A DNA stretch of 64,000 bases. It comes from Oribacterium sp. WCC10. Its GTDB lineage: Bacteria; Bacillota; Clostridia; Lachnospirales; Lachnospiraceae. Position 1 is the first letter of the stretch; the number at the start of each line of letters is the position of its first letter. Positions 18,892-27,468 of the stretch are shown in pieces. A program made the translations under genes and the position numbers. The notes below the pieces were generated by a model. It did not search any database. It saw nothing but the letters and a program-made list of their open reading frames with translations, and was not told the DNA's origin. The stretch is from the NCBI RefSeq assembly GCF_900113415.1, contig NZ_FOPH01000007.1, positions 105,996 through 169,995 of the forward strand, in the 5' to 3' direction.

Positions 18892-18919
18892 CAAAAAAGG
18901 AGCCGCCGAAGCGACTCCT
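18892..18919 (-). terminator. Terminator of fba
   Basis: On the minus strand AGGAGTCGC pairs with GCGGCTCCT around a stable TTCG tetraloop, then TTTTTTG, 31 bases after the fba stop. Confidence 0.92.
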
Positions 18920-18949
18920 GTAACAATCATTGTTTTCTTTTCAAAAGCA

Positions 18950-19813
18950 TCAAGCCTTGTTGCCTGAACCGAAGATAGCAATCTTGTTCTTGCACTCAGC
19001 AATGATAGCATCTGTGCCCGGCTTAAGAAGCTTACGAGGATCGTAGCCCTTGCCTTCCTTATCCTTACCAGCCTCTACGTATGTTCTTGTAGCTGCTGCA
19101 AATACAAGCTGAAGCTCTGTATTAACGTTAATCTTAGAAACGCCAAGAGAAATAGCTTTCTTGATCTGGTCCTCAGGGATACCTGAACCACCGTGAAGAA
19201 CTAATGGAAGCTCGCCGATCTGATCCTTGATAGCTGCAAGAACATCAAAATCAAGTCCCTTCCAGTCAGCAGGATATACACCGTGAATGTTACCGATACC
19301 TGCAGCAAGGAAATCAACACCGAGCTCAGCGATCATCTTGCACTCTGCAGGATCAGCCTTCTCACCGTCAGATGCAACACCGTCTTCAACACCACCGATG
19401 CCGCCAACCTCTGCTTCGATAGAGATGCCCTTATCGTGTGCAATCTTTACAAGTTCCTTTGTCTTCTCAACATTCTCTGCGATATCATAGTGAGAACCAT
19501 CGAACATGATAGAAGTGAAACCTGCCTCGATGCAAGCCTTTGAGCCTTCGTATGTTCCGTGATCAAGGTGAAGAGCTACAGGAACAGTGATTCCAAGAGA
19601 CTCATCCATAGCCTTAACCATAGCTGCAACTGTCTTGAAACCTGTCATGTACTTACCTGCACCCTCAGATACACCGAGAATTACAGGAGACTTAGCCTCT
19701 TCACAAGCAAGAAGAATTGACTTTGTCCACTCAAGATTGTTGATGTTGAACTGTGGAACTGCATAATGACCTGCAAGAGCCTTATCCAGCATTTCCTTTG
19801 CGTTTACTAACAT
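18950..19813 (-). CDS. fba: Class II fructose-1,6-bisphosphate aldolase
   Basis: This zinc enzyme splits fructose 1,6-bisphosphate into two triose phosphates. The 287-residue protein has the class II motifs: LHLDHGTYEG (catalytic Asp and zinc His, about 80-90), FDGSHYDIAEN, EAEVGGIGG and LHGGSGIPE near the C-terminus. The ATG has AGGAGG eight bases upstream. An operator-like dyad (19849-19866) lies 36 bases before the start and may overlap the -35 of a promoter with TATAAG as its -10. It is transcribed alone, with strong terminators on both sides. Confidence 0.98.
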   Translation of the reverse strand: MLVNAKEMLDKALAGHYAVPQFNINNLEWTKSILLACEEAKSPVILGVSEGAGKYMTGFKTVAAMVKAMDESLGITVPVALHLDHGTYEGSKACIEAGFTSIMFDGSHYDIAENVEKTKELVKIAHDKGISIEAEVGGIGGVEDGVASDGEKADPAECKMIAELGVDFLAAGIGNIHGVYPADWKGLDFDVLAAIKDQIGELPLVLHGGSGIPEDQIKKAISLGVSKINVNTELQLVFAAATRTYVEAGKDKEGKGYDPRKLLKPGTDAIIAECKNKIAIFGSGNKA

Positions 19814-19848
19814 TTTATGTCCTCCTAATGTAATAACTTATACAAAGT

Positions 19849-19866
19849 ATGTGAATAGTTTAACAT
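19849..19866 (-). promoter_or_regulatory. Rex/Crp-like dyad upstream of fba
   Basis: ATGTGAATAGTTTAACAT reads as two half-sites, ATGTGAA and TTAACAT, around four bases. This is the geometry of Rex operators and is close to the palindrome upstream of gap. A TATAAG -10 about 18 bases downstream would put the dyad over the -35, as expected for a repressor. Confidence 0.4.
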
Positions 19867-20061
19867 ACTTTGAGTTGTATTTCTACAAGAACATAAAAGA
19901 GTTTTTCTCTTATAATGTTCTCATAAATTCAAAATAATAGTGAAACGCCGATATATCTGTGTTTCTTCAAAACCATCTTGTTCTATCATACCATTTCCTT
20001 CGTAATTATTAAACTTGCTTTATTAAAAAAACAAATTTAACTGTATTGATCTTTTCCGAGC

Positions 20062-20094
20062 AAAAAAGGAAACACCGATTAAATCAGTGTTTCC
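20062..20094 (-). terminator. Terminator of thrC
   Basis: On the minus strand a 13-bp stem (GGAAACACTGATT with AATCGGTGTTTCC, one wobble) with almost no loop is followed by TTTTTTG, 14 bases after the thrC stop. Confidence 0.9.
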
Positions 20095-20107
20095 CTGAAA
20101 AACATCA

Positions 20108-21589
20108 TCATCCGAAAAGGAATGTCTCTACGGTTTTCTCCATATCCGTAACTTCACAAACTGTATTGTGACGTATCTCTGCGCTGCGAACATCCTTTAT
20201 AGCCTTTGGTTCAGGAGTTCCGGAAATCTCATGGAGTCTGTCAATAACTAAAAAAACATCCTCGTCATCATATTTCTCACCGAGCGCCTTCATGACATTA
20301 GGCGAAAACTTGTACGGGCTCGCAGTAGATGCGATGACAGTCTTTGTCTTATCTCCTGTCTTATCCACATACTTGTCATAAACCGCCTTGGCAACCGCTG
20401 TATGAGGATCCATAACATACCCTGTCCTATCCTTAAGAGCCTTAATGGATGCAAATACCTCATCTTCACTTGCAAAGCCACCGAAGAAATCAGCTATAAA
20501 CTCCTTCATATCATCAGTTATATCATAAACACCCTGCTCGCGAAGAGCCTTCATAAGACCTGAAGTCTTCTCAGCTGAACGTCCTGTACTTAAGTAAATA
20601 AGACGCTCAAGGTTTGAACTTATAAGAATGTCCATGGAAGGACTTGATGTAAGAATGAAAGGACGGTTTCGGTCATACTTTCCGGTTCCGAAGAAATCAG
20701 TAAGAACCCTGTTTTCATTGGATGCACAGATAAGTCTGTCGATAGGAACACCCATATGCTTTGCAAAATATGCCGCAAGAATGTTGCCGAAATTTCCCGT
20801 CGGAACGCAGACATTGATTTTCTCTCCATCCTCTATCTCGCCCTGACTGAGAAGCTGTGCATATGAATATACGTAGTAGGCAACCTGCGGAACCAGTCTG
20901 CCGATATTGATGGAGTTTGCAGAACTCAGAATAACACCCTTATCCTTTAATTTTGAAGTGAATTCTCTGTCTCCGAAAATCTTCTTCACTCCTGTCTGGG
21001 CATCATCGAAATTACCTCTGATGGCAGCCGCATGAGTATTCTTACCAGGCTCTGTTCTCATCTGAAGTTCCTGGAATCTGGATACACCTCCATAAGGATA
21101 GAACACTATGATCTCTGTGCCAGGAACATCACTGAAACCCGCCATGGCGGCCTTTCCCGTATCTCCTGATGTAGCCGTGAGGATAACGATCTTGTCAGTA
21201 ACATTGTTCTTTCTCGCACTTGTAACCATGAAGTGAGGAAGGATAGAAAGAGCCATATCCTTAAATGCTATGGTCTTTCCATGGAAAAGCTCAAGGAAAT
21301 AAGCATCGTCCTTCTTAACCAAAGGAGCTATAGCCGGTGTCTCAAATTTCTCATCATATGCGGAATTGATGCAATGACGGAGCTCTTCCTCGGTGAAATC
21401 AGTCAGATACTCCTTGATGACTTCGTAGCAAACATCCTGATAAGACATCCTGCTGAGATCCTTCAGAGAAGTCTTCAGCGCAGGAATCGACTCAGGCATG
21501 AAAAGACCACCGTCATCCGCAAGTCCCTTAAGTATAGCCTCTGATGCCTGTAAACCTGTTTCTCCACCGCGTGTGCTGTTATAAAGCAT
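20108..21589 (-). CDS. thrC: Threonine synthase
   Basis: This pyridoxal-phosphate enzyme makes threonine from O-phosphohomoserine. The 493-residue protein has the PLP-binding Lys in IAFKDMALS, the phosphate-binding TATSGDTGKAA loop and NFGN motif, and the ~500-residue length of the long class. I prefer the ATG at 21589 (GGAGGG ten bases upstream) over one six codons earlier that has no ribosome site. Its start overlaps the end of udk by 11 bases, so the two are coupled. No T-box or leader peptide was found upstream. Confidence 0.95.
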   Translation of the reverse strand: MLYNSTRGGETGLQASEAILKGLADDGGLFMPESIPALKTSLKDLSRMSYQDVCYEVIKEYLTDFTEEELRHCINSAYDEKFETPAIAPLVKKDDAYFLELFHGKTIAFKDMALSILPHFMVTSARKNNVTDKIVILTATSGDTGKAAMAGFSDVPGTEIIVFYPYGGVSRFQELQMRTEPGKNTHAAAIRGNFDDAQTGVKKIFGDREFTSKLKDKGVILSSANSINIGRLVPQVAYYVYSYAQLLSQGEIEDGEKINVCVPTGNFGNILAAYFAKHMGVPIDRLICASNENRVLTDFFGTGKYDRNRPFILTSSPSMDILISSNLERLIYLSTGRSAEKTSGLMKALREQGVYDITDDMKEFIADFFGGFASEDEVFASIKALKDRTGYVMDPHTAVAKAVYDKYVDKTGDKTKTVIASTASPYKFSPNVMKALGEKYDDEDVFLVIDRLHEISGTPEPKAIKDVRSAEIRHNTVCEVTDMEKTVETFLFG

Positions 21590-22214
21590 TGGTATTATTC
21601 CCTCCATTTTCTAAAAGACTTTTGATCTTAGTCTTCATGAGATCAAATGCTACATCATTCAATCCACTGTTGATAACGATATCTGCCTTGGCTTTTGTGG
21701 GTTCAACGTAAAGATAATGCATAGGTTTTACGGTAGTCAGATACTGGGTTGAAATATCCTCAACCTGTCTTCCCCTCTCCTTAACGTCACGAATAATACG
21801 CCTGATGATTCTCTCATCTGCATCGGCTTCAACATATATCTTAATATCAAAAAGTGAACGCAGCTCAGGGTTCTCAAGAACCAGAATACCCTCAACAATA
21901 ATGATCTTCGAGGGCATAAGCTCAATAGTTTCTGATGTCCGGTTATGCTGTGAATAGTCATACACAGGGCACTGAACAGATTCTCCTCTTCTCAGTTTCT
22001 TCAAATGTGCGATAAGAAGATCTGTCTCAAAGGCATCAGGAGAATCATAGTTGTTTTTCTGCCTTATCTCAAATGGAATTCCGTCATTGGATTTATAGTA
22101 ATTATCGTGGTAGATAACTGTGACTTTGTCACCAAACTCTGCTTTGAGTCGATTGGTAAATGTAGACTTGCCGGAACCTGAACCGCCGGCGATACCGATC
22201 ATGATACAGCTCAT
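21579..22214 (-). CDS. udk: Uridine kinase
   Basis: This enzyme phosphorylates uridine or cytidine in pyrimidine salvage. The 211-residue protein begins with the Walker A loop GIAGGSGSGKST and has YHDNYYKS, NYDSPDAFET and the VEGILVLENPELR segment of uridine kinases. It lies upstream of and overlaps thrC, an unusual partner, and is preceded by the VanZ-like gene's territory on the other side of a terminator. Confidence 0.95.
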   Translation of the reverse strand: MSCIMIGIAGGSGSGKSTFTNRLKAEFGDKVTVIYHDNYYKSNDGIPFEIRQKNNYDSPDAFETDLLIAHLKKLRRGESVQCPVYDYSQHNRTSETIELMPSKIIIVEGILVLENPELRSLFDIKIYVEADADERIIRRIIRDVKERGRQVEDISTQYLTTVKPMHYLYVEPTKAKADIVINSGLNDVAFDLMKTKIKSLLENGGNNTNAL

Positions 22215-22308
22215 TTTAACACCTCTATTTGAAAACGGACGTACAGTCCTTGATTTTACGTTTACACCATTTAAGCATATTAACCCTGTGTTTTCAACCG
22301 AAGATAAA

Positions 22309-22336
22309 AGAAAAACAGGGTACAGAACCCTGTTTT
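22309..22336 (-). terminator. Terminator of the VanZ-like gene
   Basis: On the minus strand AACAGGGT pairs with ACCCTGTT around TCTGT, then TTTCTTTT, 12 bases after the stop. Confidence 0.9.
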
Positions 22337-22347
22337 ATAAATCACGG

Positions 22348-22863
22348 TTATGCCACAGATACTCTGCGAAAGCATAATCTTTCTGATATTATTTTTTTAG
22401 ATACATAAAGAATCAAAAGCCCCGCAAATGCCCCGGCAGCATCAATCATAACATCACTGATCTGCCCTGATCGTCCGGGAACAAAAAGCTGATGTATCTC
22501 ATCCGTTGCCGCATACATGGATGCCAATGCCAGCGCTGACAGCGCCTTCTTTTTCCACGGACAGTTCATAAAGCCTTCCAGCGTAGTTAATATAAACATT
22601 CCGAGTATGGCATATTCTGTTGCGTGTGCAGTCTTCCTGACCGGATGATCTATCATTTCTGCTATATGTCTCTGTTCATCCGGAGATAGTTCTCGGAATC
22701 CCGGCACACATATATAAGCAATAGCTTCACCCACTCTAAGACTGGTTTCCGTTGATTCATCTGCCGGTTGGGATGACATCATAAATATCACCATCATCCA
22801 CAATACAGTCAGAAAAAGGAAAAACCACCTAAGCTTTTCATCCATCGATGCTCTTTGTCTCAT
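22348..22863 (-). CDS. VanZ-like family membrane protein
   Basis: This 171-residue membrane protein has the VanZ signature: RKTAHATEYAILG (about 75-88) and DEIHQLFVPGRSGQISDVMIDAAG (about 120-143), with four hydrophobic segments. VanZ gives low-level teicoplanin resistance; most relatives have no known function. It follows an ABC transporter and VanS/VanR-like regulators on the same strand, though 120 bases separate it from the permease, so a shared envelope-stress role is only a suggestion. Confidence 0.88.
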   Translation of the reverse strand: MRQRASMDEKLRWFFLFLTVLWMMVIFMMSSQPADESTETSLRVGEAIAYICVPGFRELSPDEQRHIAEMIDHPVRKTAHATEYAILGMFILTTLEGFMNCPWKKKALSALALASMYAATDEIHQLFVPGRSGQISDVMIDAAGAFAGLLILYVSKKIISERLCFRRVSVA

Positions 22864-22985
22864 TATAACTTTATCCTCTTTTTCGGATCACCACGCTCAA
22901 CCACAGGCATATCCGAAATAAACACATCCTTTATCCTTACAGTGCACCATATTACTCAAAAGAGCTCTGACAGGCAAGGACTTTC

Positions 22986-23708
22986 TCATCCCTCTCTGAG
23001 CTTTCGTCTCTTGTGAGGTGTAATGTGTCTCTTGCTGAGATACAACATAAAGATTGAAATGGCGATCATAAATGCAAGTACCACTGCCAGCAGTCTGCCG
23101 CCCTGTATCTCCAGAGACTCTCTGAAGAGGAATCCGCCAAGCATAAAAAAATAACTCAGAAATATTATCACATAAGCTACAGCAGTTGCCGCTGTAGTGG
23201 CACTGATAAATGAGCTTACCATGATGCCGACACTTGCACAGAAAAGCGCGGAACATATCAGAAATCCAAAAAAAATGGCTATCTGAACAAATGTTATTCC
23301 ACCGTATATATATACTGTTGCAAGAATCGGTATGGAGGTAACAACGAGAAGAAGAAGCGTTCCCATTGTTCCCATCAGCTTACCCACAACTATGTCCCAG
23401 GGATCAAGCTGAGTCGTCAACAGCAGATCCAAAGTCTTTCTTTCTCTTTCTGCCGATATGGAAGATGCCGTAAGTGCCGGAGTGATGATCAATATCAAAA
23501 GTATCTCCGCCACCGCAGCTATATAGTAGATTCTCAGGAATCCGGCATAAGCAATCTCTCCCGTCGCCTTTGCACTCTTTGCTATATAAAAGAGATTCAT
23601 AAGAATAAGAATAGAAAGGCCGCCGTTAACACCGGTTAAAAGAGCCGGCAGCGTCAGGCGCCTTGCACTTGTTATCTCATCCTTCAGAAAAATCGGATTC
23701 AGCTTCAT
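22986..23708 (-). CDS. ABC-2 type transporter permease
   Basis: This 240-residue protein has six hydrophobic segments and the conserved ISAERERKTLDLLLTTQ motif after the second, typical of ABC-2 export permeases of the NatB/GldF kind. Its start overlaps the end of the ATPase gene by 32 bases, so the two form one exporter. Substrate unknown. Confidence 0.9.
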   Translation of the reverse strand: MKLNPIFLKDEITSARRLTLPALLTGVNGGLSILILMNLFYIAKSAKATGEIAYAGFLRIYYIAAVAEILLILIITPALTASSISAERERKTLDLLLTTQLDPWDIVVGKLMGTMGTLLLLVVTSIPILATVYIYGGITFVQIAIFFGFLICSALFCASVGIMVSSFISATTAATAVAYVIIFLSYFFMLGGFLFRESLEIQGGRLLAVVLAFMIAISIFMLYLSKRHITPHKRRKLREG

Positions 23709-24648
23709 AGTAGGTCACCCTCCTTTCCTCTCTCGCTCCTGTAAGCTGCAGGAACAATGACTCAAGATTGCCTTTCTCACGATGAAATCCCCTTACAGGT
23801 ACTCCTCCCTCAACAAGTTTTTTCAGCAAATTGGACTCATCCTTTTCAGTGCCCGAATAGGAGATGAGGAGATCTTTATTTCTTATGCTCACCGAACGCA
23901 CCTGCTTATCCGACCTCAATGTCTGAAGTGCAGAACTCATATTTCCGGCAATGGAAATGATGATAGGATTTGATGCATTAACCTGATCAAGTACATCCTC
24001 GATCTTTCCTTCCATCACCATCTTTCCCTGATCTATAATGCCAATATCAGTGCATAATTCCGATATCTCATTTAAAACATGGGATGAAATAACAATGGTT
24101 TTGCCCGAATCTGCCAGATTCGCGATTATCTGCCGGAATTCAAATCTGGTATTAATGTCAAGCCCCTCTGTCGGCTCATCAAGGATCAGTATCTTGGGAT
24201 CGTGAATAAGTGCTCTTGCAAGACTAAGTTTCTGCTGACCTCCTCTGTTCAGAGAATCCATAAACTGATTCTGTCTTTCCTGAAGCCCCACCATGTTAAG
24301 AAGCATCTGTATGCGTCGCTTGGTTTTAGTCTCCTGTCCGTCATAGCAGTCCGCAAAGAAATTCATATACTCAATGATTCTGAGATTTGGATAGCTTCCG
24401 GTATCATCCGGCACATAGCCTATTCTCTTTTTCAGTCTTCGCACATTGGATCCGGCCTCCATATCGTCAACCATGACTATACCCTCATCAGGGAACTCCA
24501 ATCCGCACATCATCTGTATGGCAGTGGACTTGCCGGCCCCGTTCGGACCGACAAAACCATACATGGCACCGTCCTCTATGTGCATAGTGAGACCATCCAA
24601 AGCATTAACATGTCCATATGTTTTTTTGACATTATCAAGTGTTATCAC
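23677..24648 (-). CDS. ABC transporter ATP-binding protein
   Basis: This 323-residue ATPase has a Walker A loop GPNGAGKST (34-42), a signature loop with NRGGQQ in place of LSGGQ, Walker B ILILDEPTEG and the H-loop SSH. The C-terminal 100 residues are an accessory domain as in multidrug or antibiotic export ATPases. I start it at GTG 24648 because AGGAGG is seven bases upstream; the longer reading from 24711 lacks a ribosome site. It pairs with the overlapping permease. Confidence 0.93.
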   Translation of the reverse strand: MITLDNVKKTYGHVNALDGLTMHIEDGAMYGFVGPNGAGKSTAIQMMCGLEFPDEGIVMVDDMEAGSNVRRLKKRIGYVPDDTGSYPNLRIIEYMNFFADCYDGQETKTKRRIQMLLNMVGLQERQNQFMDSLNRGGQQKLSLARALIHDPKILILDEPTEGLDINTRFEFRQIIANLADSGKTIVISSHVLNEISELCTDIGIIDQGKMVMEGKIEDVLDQVNASNPIIISIAGNMSSALQTLRSDKQVRSVSIRNKDLLISYSGTEKDESNLLKKLVEGGVPVRGFHREKGNLESLFLQLTGAREERRVTYYEAESDFSEG

Positions 24649-24683
24649 AGACAGCCTCCTTCCTAAATTCATTCTTTTTTTAA

Positions 24684-24741
24684 TGTGAGCGCCATAATAT
24701 AAGCCACTCACTGATCAACACAGCATTCACTCATTCATGTG
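24684..24741 (+). repeat. Dispersed intergenic repeat, copy upstream of the ABC ATPase
   Basis: TGTGAGCGCCATAATATA is followed by GCCACTCACTGAT and, 16 bases on, CATTCATGTGC. The 13-base GCCACTCACTGAT is identical to the copy at 63817, at the same distance from GTGAG. Confidence 0.6.
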
Positions 24742-24780
24742 CTATAAATAAGGAATTGTTTCGGATTCCTTTGAACACCT

Positions 24781-24825
24781 AAAAGCGCATGGTTCCATCG
24801 ATTAAAAATCGAAGTCAGCAGTGCT
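24781..24825 (-). terminator. Probable terminator of the large membrane protein gene
   Basis: On the minus strand an imperfect long stem with an inner perfect TCGATT/AATCGA hairpin starts AGCACTG and ends GCGCTTTTAGG, 13 bases after the stop. Confidence 0.6.
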
Positions 24826-24837
24826 ATTGAATATCTG

Positions 24838-27468
24838 TCAGCCTGCAGCGGTTTCTGCAGCAATTGTCTCTCCTGCCCCCTCAGTTTCTGCAGTCTCTGT
24901 CACACCGGGAGCAGTTTCCGAAACCACTACAGTCCCCTCAGTGCCGACCGGTGAAGGTCCTGCTTCCGTTTCCTGAGTTTCACTATCGTCTGATTCTCCG
25001 TTCATATCCGACTCAAGTATCTGATCTATGACAGCAACATTTTCCTTTACGGTCACTGTAATCATAGGCAGATAGCTTCTTTCATCGATTCCGGCGTTTT
25101 GCTCACTTGGTGTATACTTGATCACTAGAACATTATCCATATTGAGATAAGGAGTCAGATCCGTTCTGTTCAATACTCCGTTTCCTATATCCATGGCATC
25201 AAATCCACCCGTCTGATTGTTGTAGAAACTGAGACTTCCCTTGAAAGGTTTAATGTTTCCTATTATTTCCCTGTCCTCTGAGAATTCTGTTCCCAGACTC
25301 TCTATACTTATGCTCTTGATATTGCTTCCTTCTCCGAGATGATAGGAAAGAACTGTAGGAACTATTCCCGAAATCGTATTGTCACTTACATTATAGTAAC
25401 CGGAATCCACCTCAGGATCAGTTGATAATGCACTGTAGCTGTACTCATCTCCCACCCTTGTATTTAACGGAAGTGATGATACAACCATAGTCGTACCGTA
25501 ACTCTCATAGTTTGTCTCACTTGTAAATTCCAGGCTGTCATCTCCGGTATCTTCACGAACAAACCCCACGAGCTTTGCATCGCTGTAGTAACCTGTCATA
25601 TTGTTTGATATATAGTATTTCAGGAATCCTTTATCAGCTCCGTTTGCCACCGTATCTGCAATTCGCTGAAAATCTCCCACGGGCACATTGATCATTTCCT
25701 TGCCGGAAAGTTCAACACTCTCCCCTGCATCAAGCTTTCCGATAAGGATAACCTTACCGTAGATCAGTATCGCAGCATCCGAAAGAGAGTACTTTGAGTC
25801 ATTCTTTAGTGTTCCCTCTACTTTTCCCCCGAAATACACCATATCAGATGTAAAACTTCCGCCTGTGTTAGGTGTTTTTGTATTAAGTTCAAAGTATCTT
25901 GCCGTGAATGGAGCGGTGTTGGTGATGGTGATTTCCGTTTTATCTCTGTTGTTACTTATGGTAGTATGTCCCGCGTTCTCATTCATGGCTATATCCTGTA
26001 TATCGCCATTGTAATCAGACCCCTTAAGTACAGGATATACGTAGTACTCAGACTTCACATCCAGGCTGTAAGGTTTGTAGTACGGAGATCTCAAGTTTAT
26101 ATAATCGGTCTCATTTACACTATGTTCCGATACTTCCTTTAGTCTCGCATAGGTGAGGAATGGTCCTGTAAGTCTGGTTCCCACCCCCATGACCCATATG
26201 AGCAGTGTAGCCAATATAGTGATGACAAGTACACTGGAACGATAAATACGTATCATTTCATGGGTACGAAGATAAAAATATATTCCGGGACCAATCAGAA
26301 GCACATAAGCCATCAGAATAACAACATAAAACATGGGCTCAGGTATCTTTGTTATGTCACTCATATTCATAAGTGACTTTATATCCCAATAAAGCTTCAG
26401 ACTCCTCTCCGAAGCTGCTGTGGACAGCTTGTCAAGACGGCTCTGTCCAAGTATCGCAGTAAACAGCTGATCAACGTAGAAGTACTGGTCTGTTGCAAAA
26501 CGCTGTATATCACAAAAATCATATCCACATACAGCTATTACTCCGACACCCTCTGTAACTGTAGAAAGGATAGGCATATTGTCCGAAAACATGACCGCTC
26601 TTCCACCGTTAAGCGTTATTATTGAGGTTGTCAGTTTCAATGTTCCATTCTGCGATCCTGTGTTGTCCTCAACCATCTGAACTTTCATTTCTGTGGGAGA
26701 CAGGGGATTTTTCAAATATTTATTGAAGTAAGGAGCCAGTGCCTGCTCACCTCTTGCTCCGGTTCCCATCACCAGCACGCCTCCATTCCTGACCCACTCA
26801 AGAATGGTGTTTGCTTCACTCTCCTTCATGAGTTCTGCGGTGTAACCCGAAATCAGCAGTACATCAAGCTGGTCAAGTTCTTTCTTATCCTGAGGAAGCT
26901 TCTCCAGGTTCAGTCCAACTGTTCTGGTGCGAAGTATACCGTTGTTGATTCCCACACCTCCGAGATAAGACAAGGCCTCTGGATTCTGGGATATGGTTCC
27001 TATGATCAGTTCTGCATCAGATCCGGCCACATCAAGTCCCACTCTTCTTGAACCCATGATATTTCCGTTTATATCCTCAGCGGTCACAAGTATCTGATTT
27101 ACGCCTGAACTCAGTGACACAGTAACCGAAAGCGTATCATCAGATTCACCCTCTACCGTCTTTTTATATCTGTATTCATATACACTGTTTTCAGCCTCAA
27201 CCATATATACATGTATATATCCCGAAAAAGTCTGTTCACCTGTATTGTCTATATAGATGCTGAGCGGAAGGAATCTTCCGGCCTTTGCAATATTCTGGTA
27301 TCCATATGTCACGGAAATATCTATGGTATCTCCACGAGATGTAAATGCAGAACAGAATATGATCACAAAAAAGAAGCAGAATGCTACAGACCACGTCCTC
27401 AAAACACCGGTAAGTCTATGCCTGTCTTCTCTGGTCAAAGCTTCTGGTTTCAATATTTCTGGATTCAA
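24838..27468 (-). CDS. Large membrane-anchored extracellular protein of unknown function
   Basis: I do not recognise a named family for this 876-residue protein. It has an N-terminal signal/anchor (about 25-45), an extracellular part with a glutamine-amidotransferase-like fold hint (VLLISGYTAE, WVRNGGVLVMGTGARGE), two central membrane segments (about 375-395 and 410-430), a large extracellular C-terminal domain, and an acidic Thr/Glu-rich tail (830-876). I start it at TTG 27468, with AAGGA five bases upstream. It overlaps the 3' end of the histidine kinase by 53 bases and precedes the ABC genes, suggesting a sensor, channel or accessory role with them. Confidence 0.7.
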   Translation of the reverse strand: MNPEILKPEALTREDRHRLTGVLRTWSVAFCFFFVIIFCSAFTSRGDTIDISVTYGYQNIAKAGRFLPLSIYIDNTGEQTFSGYIHVYMVEAENSVYEYRYKKTVEGESDDTLSVTVSLSSGVNQILVTAEDINGNIMGSRRVGLDVAGSDAELIIGTISQNPEALSYLGGVGINNGILRTRTVGLNLEKLPQDKKELDQLDVLLISGYTAELMKESEANTILEWVRNGGVLVMGTGARGEQALAPYFNKYLKNPLSPTEMKVQMVEDNTGSQNGTLKLTTSIITLNGGRAVMFSDNMPILSTVTEGVGVIAVCGYDFCDIQRFATDQYFYVDQLFTAILGQSRLDKLSTAASERSLKLYWDIKSLMNMSDITKIPEPMFYVVILMAYVLLIGPGIYFYLRTHEMIRIYRSSVLVITILATLLIWVMGVGTRLTGPFLTYARLKEVSEHSVNETDYINLRSPYYKPYSLDVKSEYYVYPVLKGSDYNGDIQDIAMNENAGHTTISNNRDKTEITITNTAPFTARYFELNTKTPNTGGSFTSDMVYFGGKVEGTLKNDSKYSLSDAAILIYGKVILIGKLDAGESVELSGKEMINVPVGDFQRIADTVANGADKGFLKYYISNNMTGYYSDAKLVGFVREDTGDDSLEFTSETNYESYGTTMVVSSLPLNTRVGDEYSYSALSTDPEVDSGYYNVSDNTISGIVPTVLSYHLGEGSNIKSISIESLGTEFSEDREIIGNIKPFKGSLSFYNNQTGGFDAMDIGNGVLNRTDLTPYLNMDNVLVIKYTPSEQNAGIDERSYLPMITVTVKENVAVIDQILESDMNGESDDSETQETEAGPSPVGTEGTVVVSETAPGVTETAETEGAGETIAAETAAG

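Larger units (their letters stand above)
18606..18949. other. Intergenic region between glnN and fba
   Basis: No gene is seen. It holds the glnN ribosome site and probable promoter and the fba terminator at 18892-18919. The rest (about 18730-18890) shows no structure I can support. Confidence 0.5.

Noticed and set aside
18606..18949. Possible glutamine-responsive leader before glnN
   Set aside because: No conserved riboswitch features or paired stems beyond the fba terminator.
19942..19975. A GAAAC/GTTTC hairpin between thrC and fba that might be a second terminator
   Set aside because: The stem is imperfect with no T run; the thrC terminator is already at 20062-20094.
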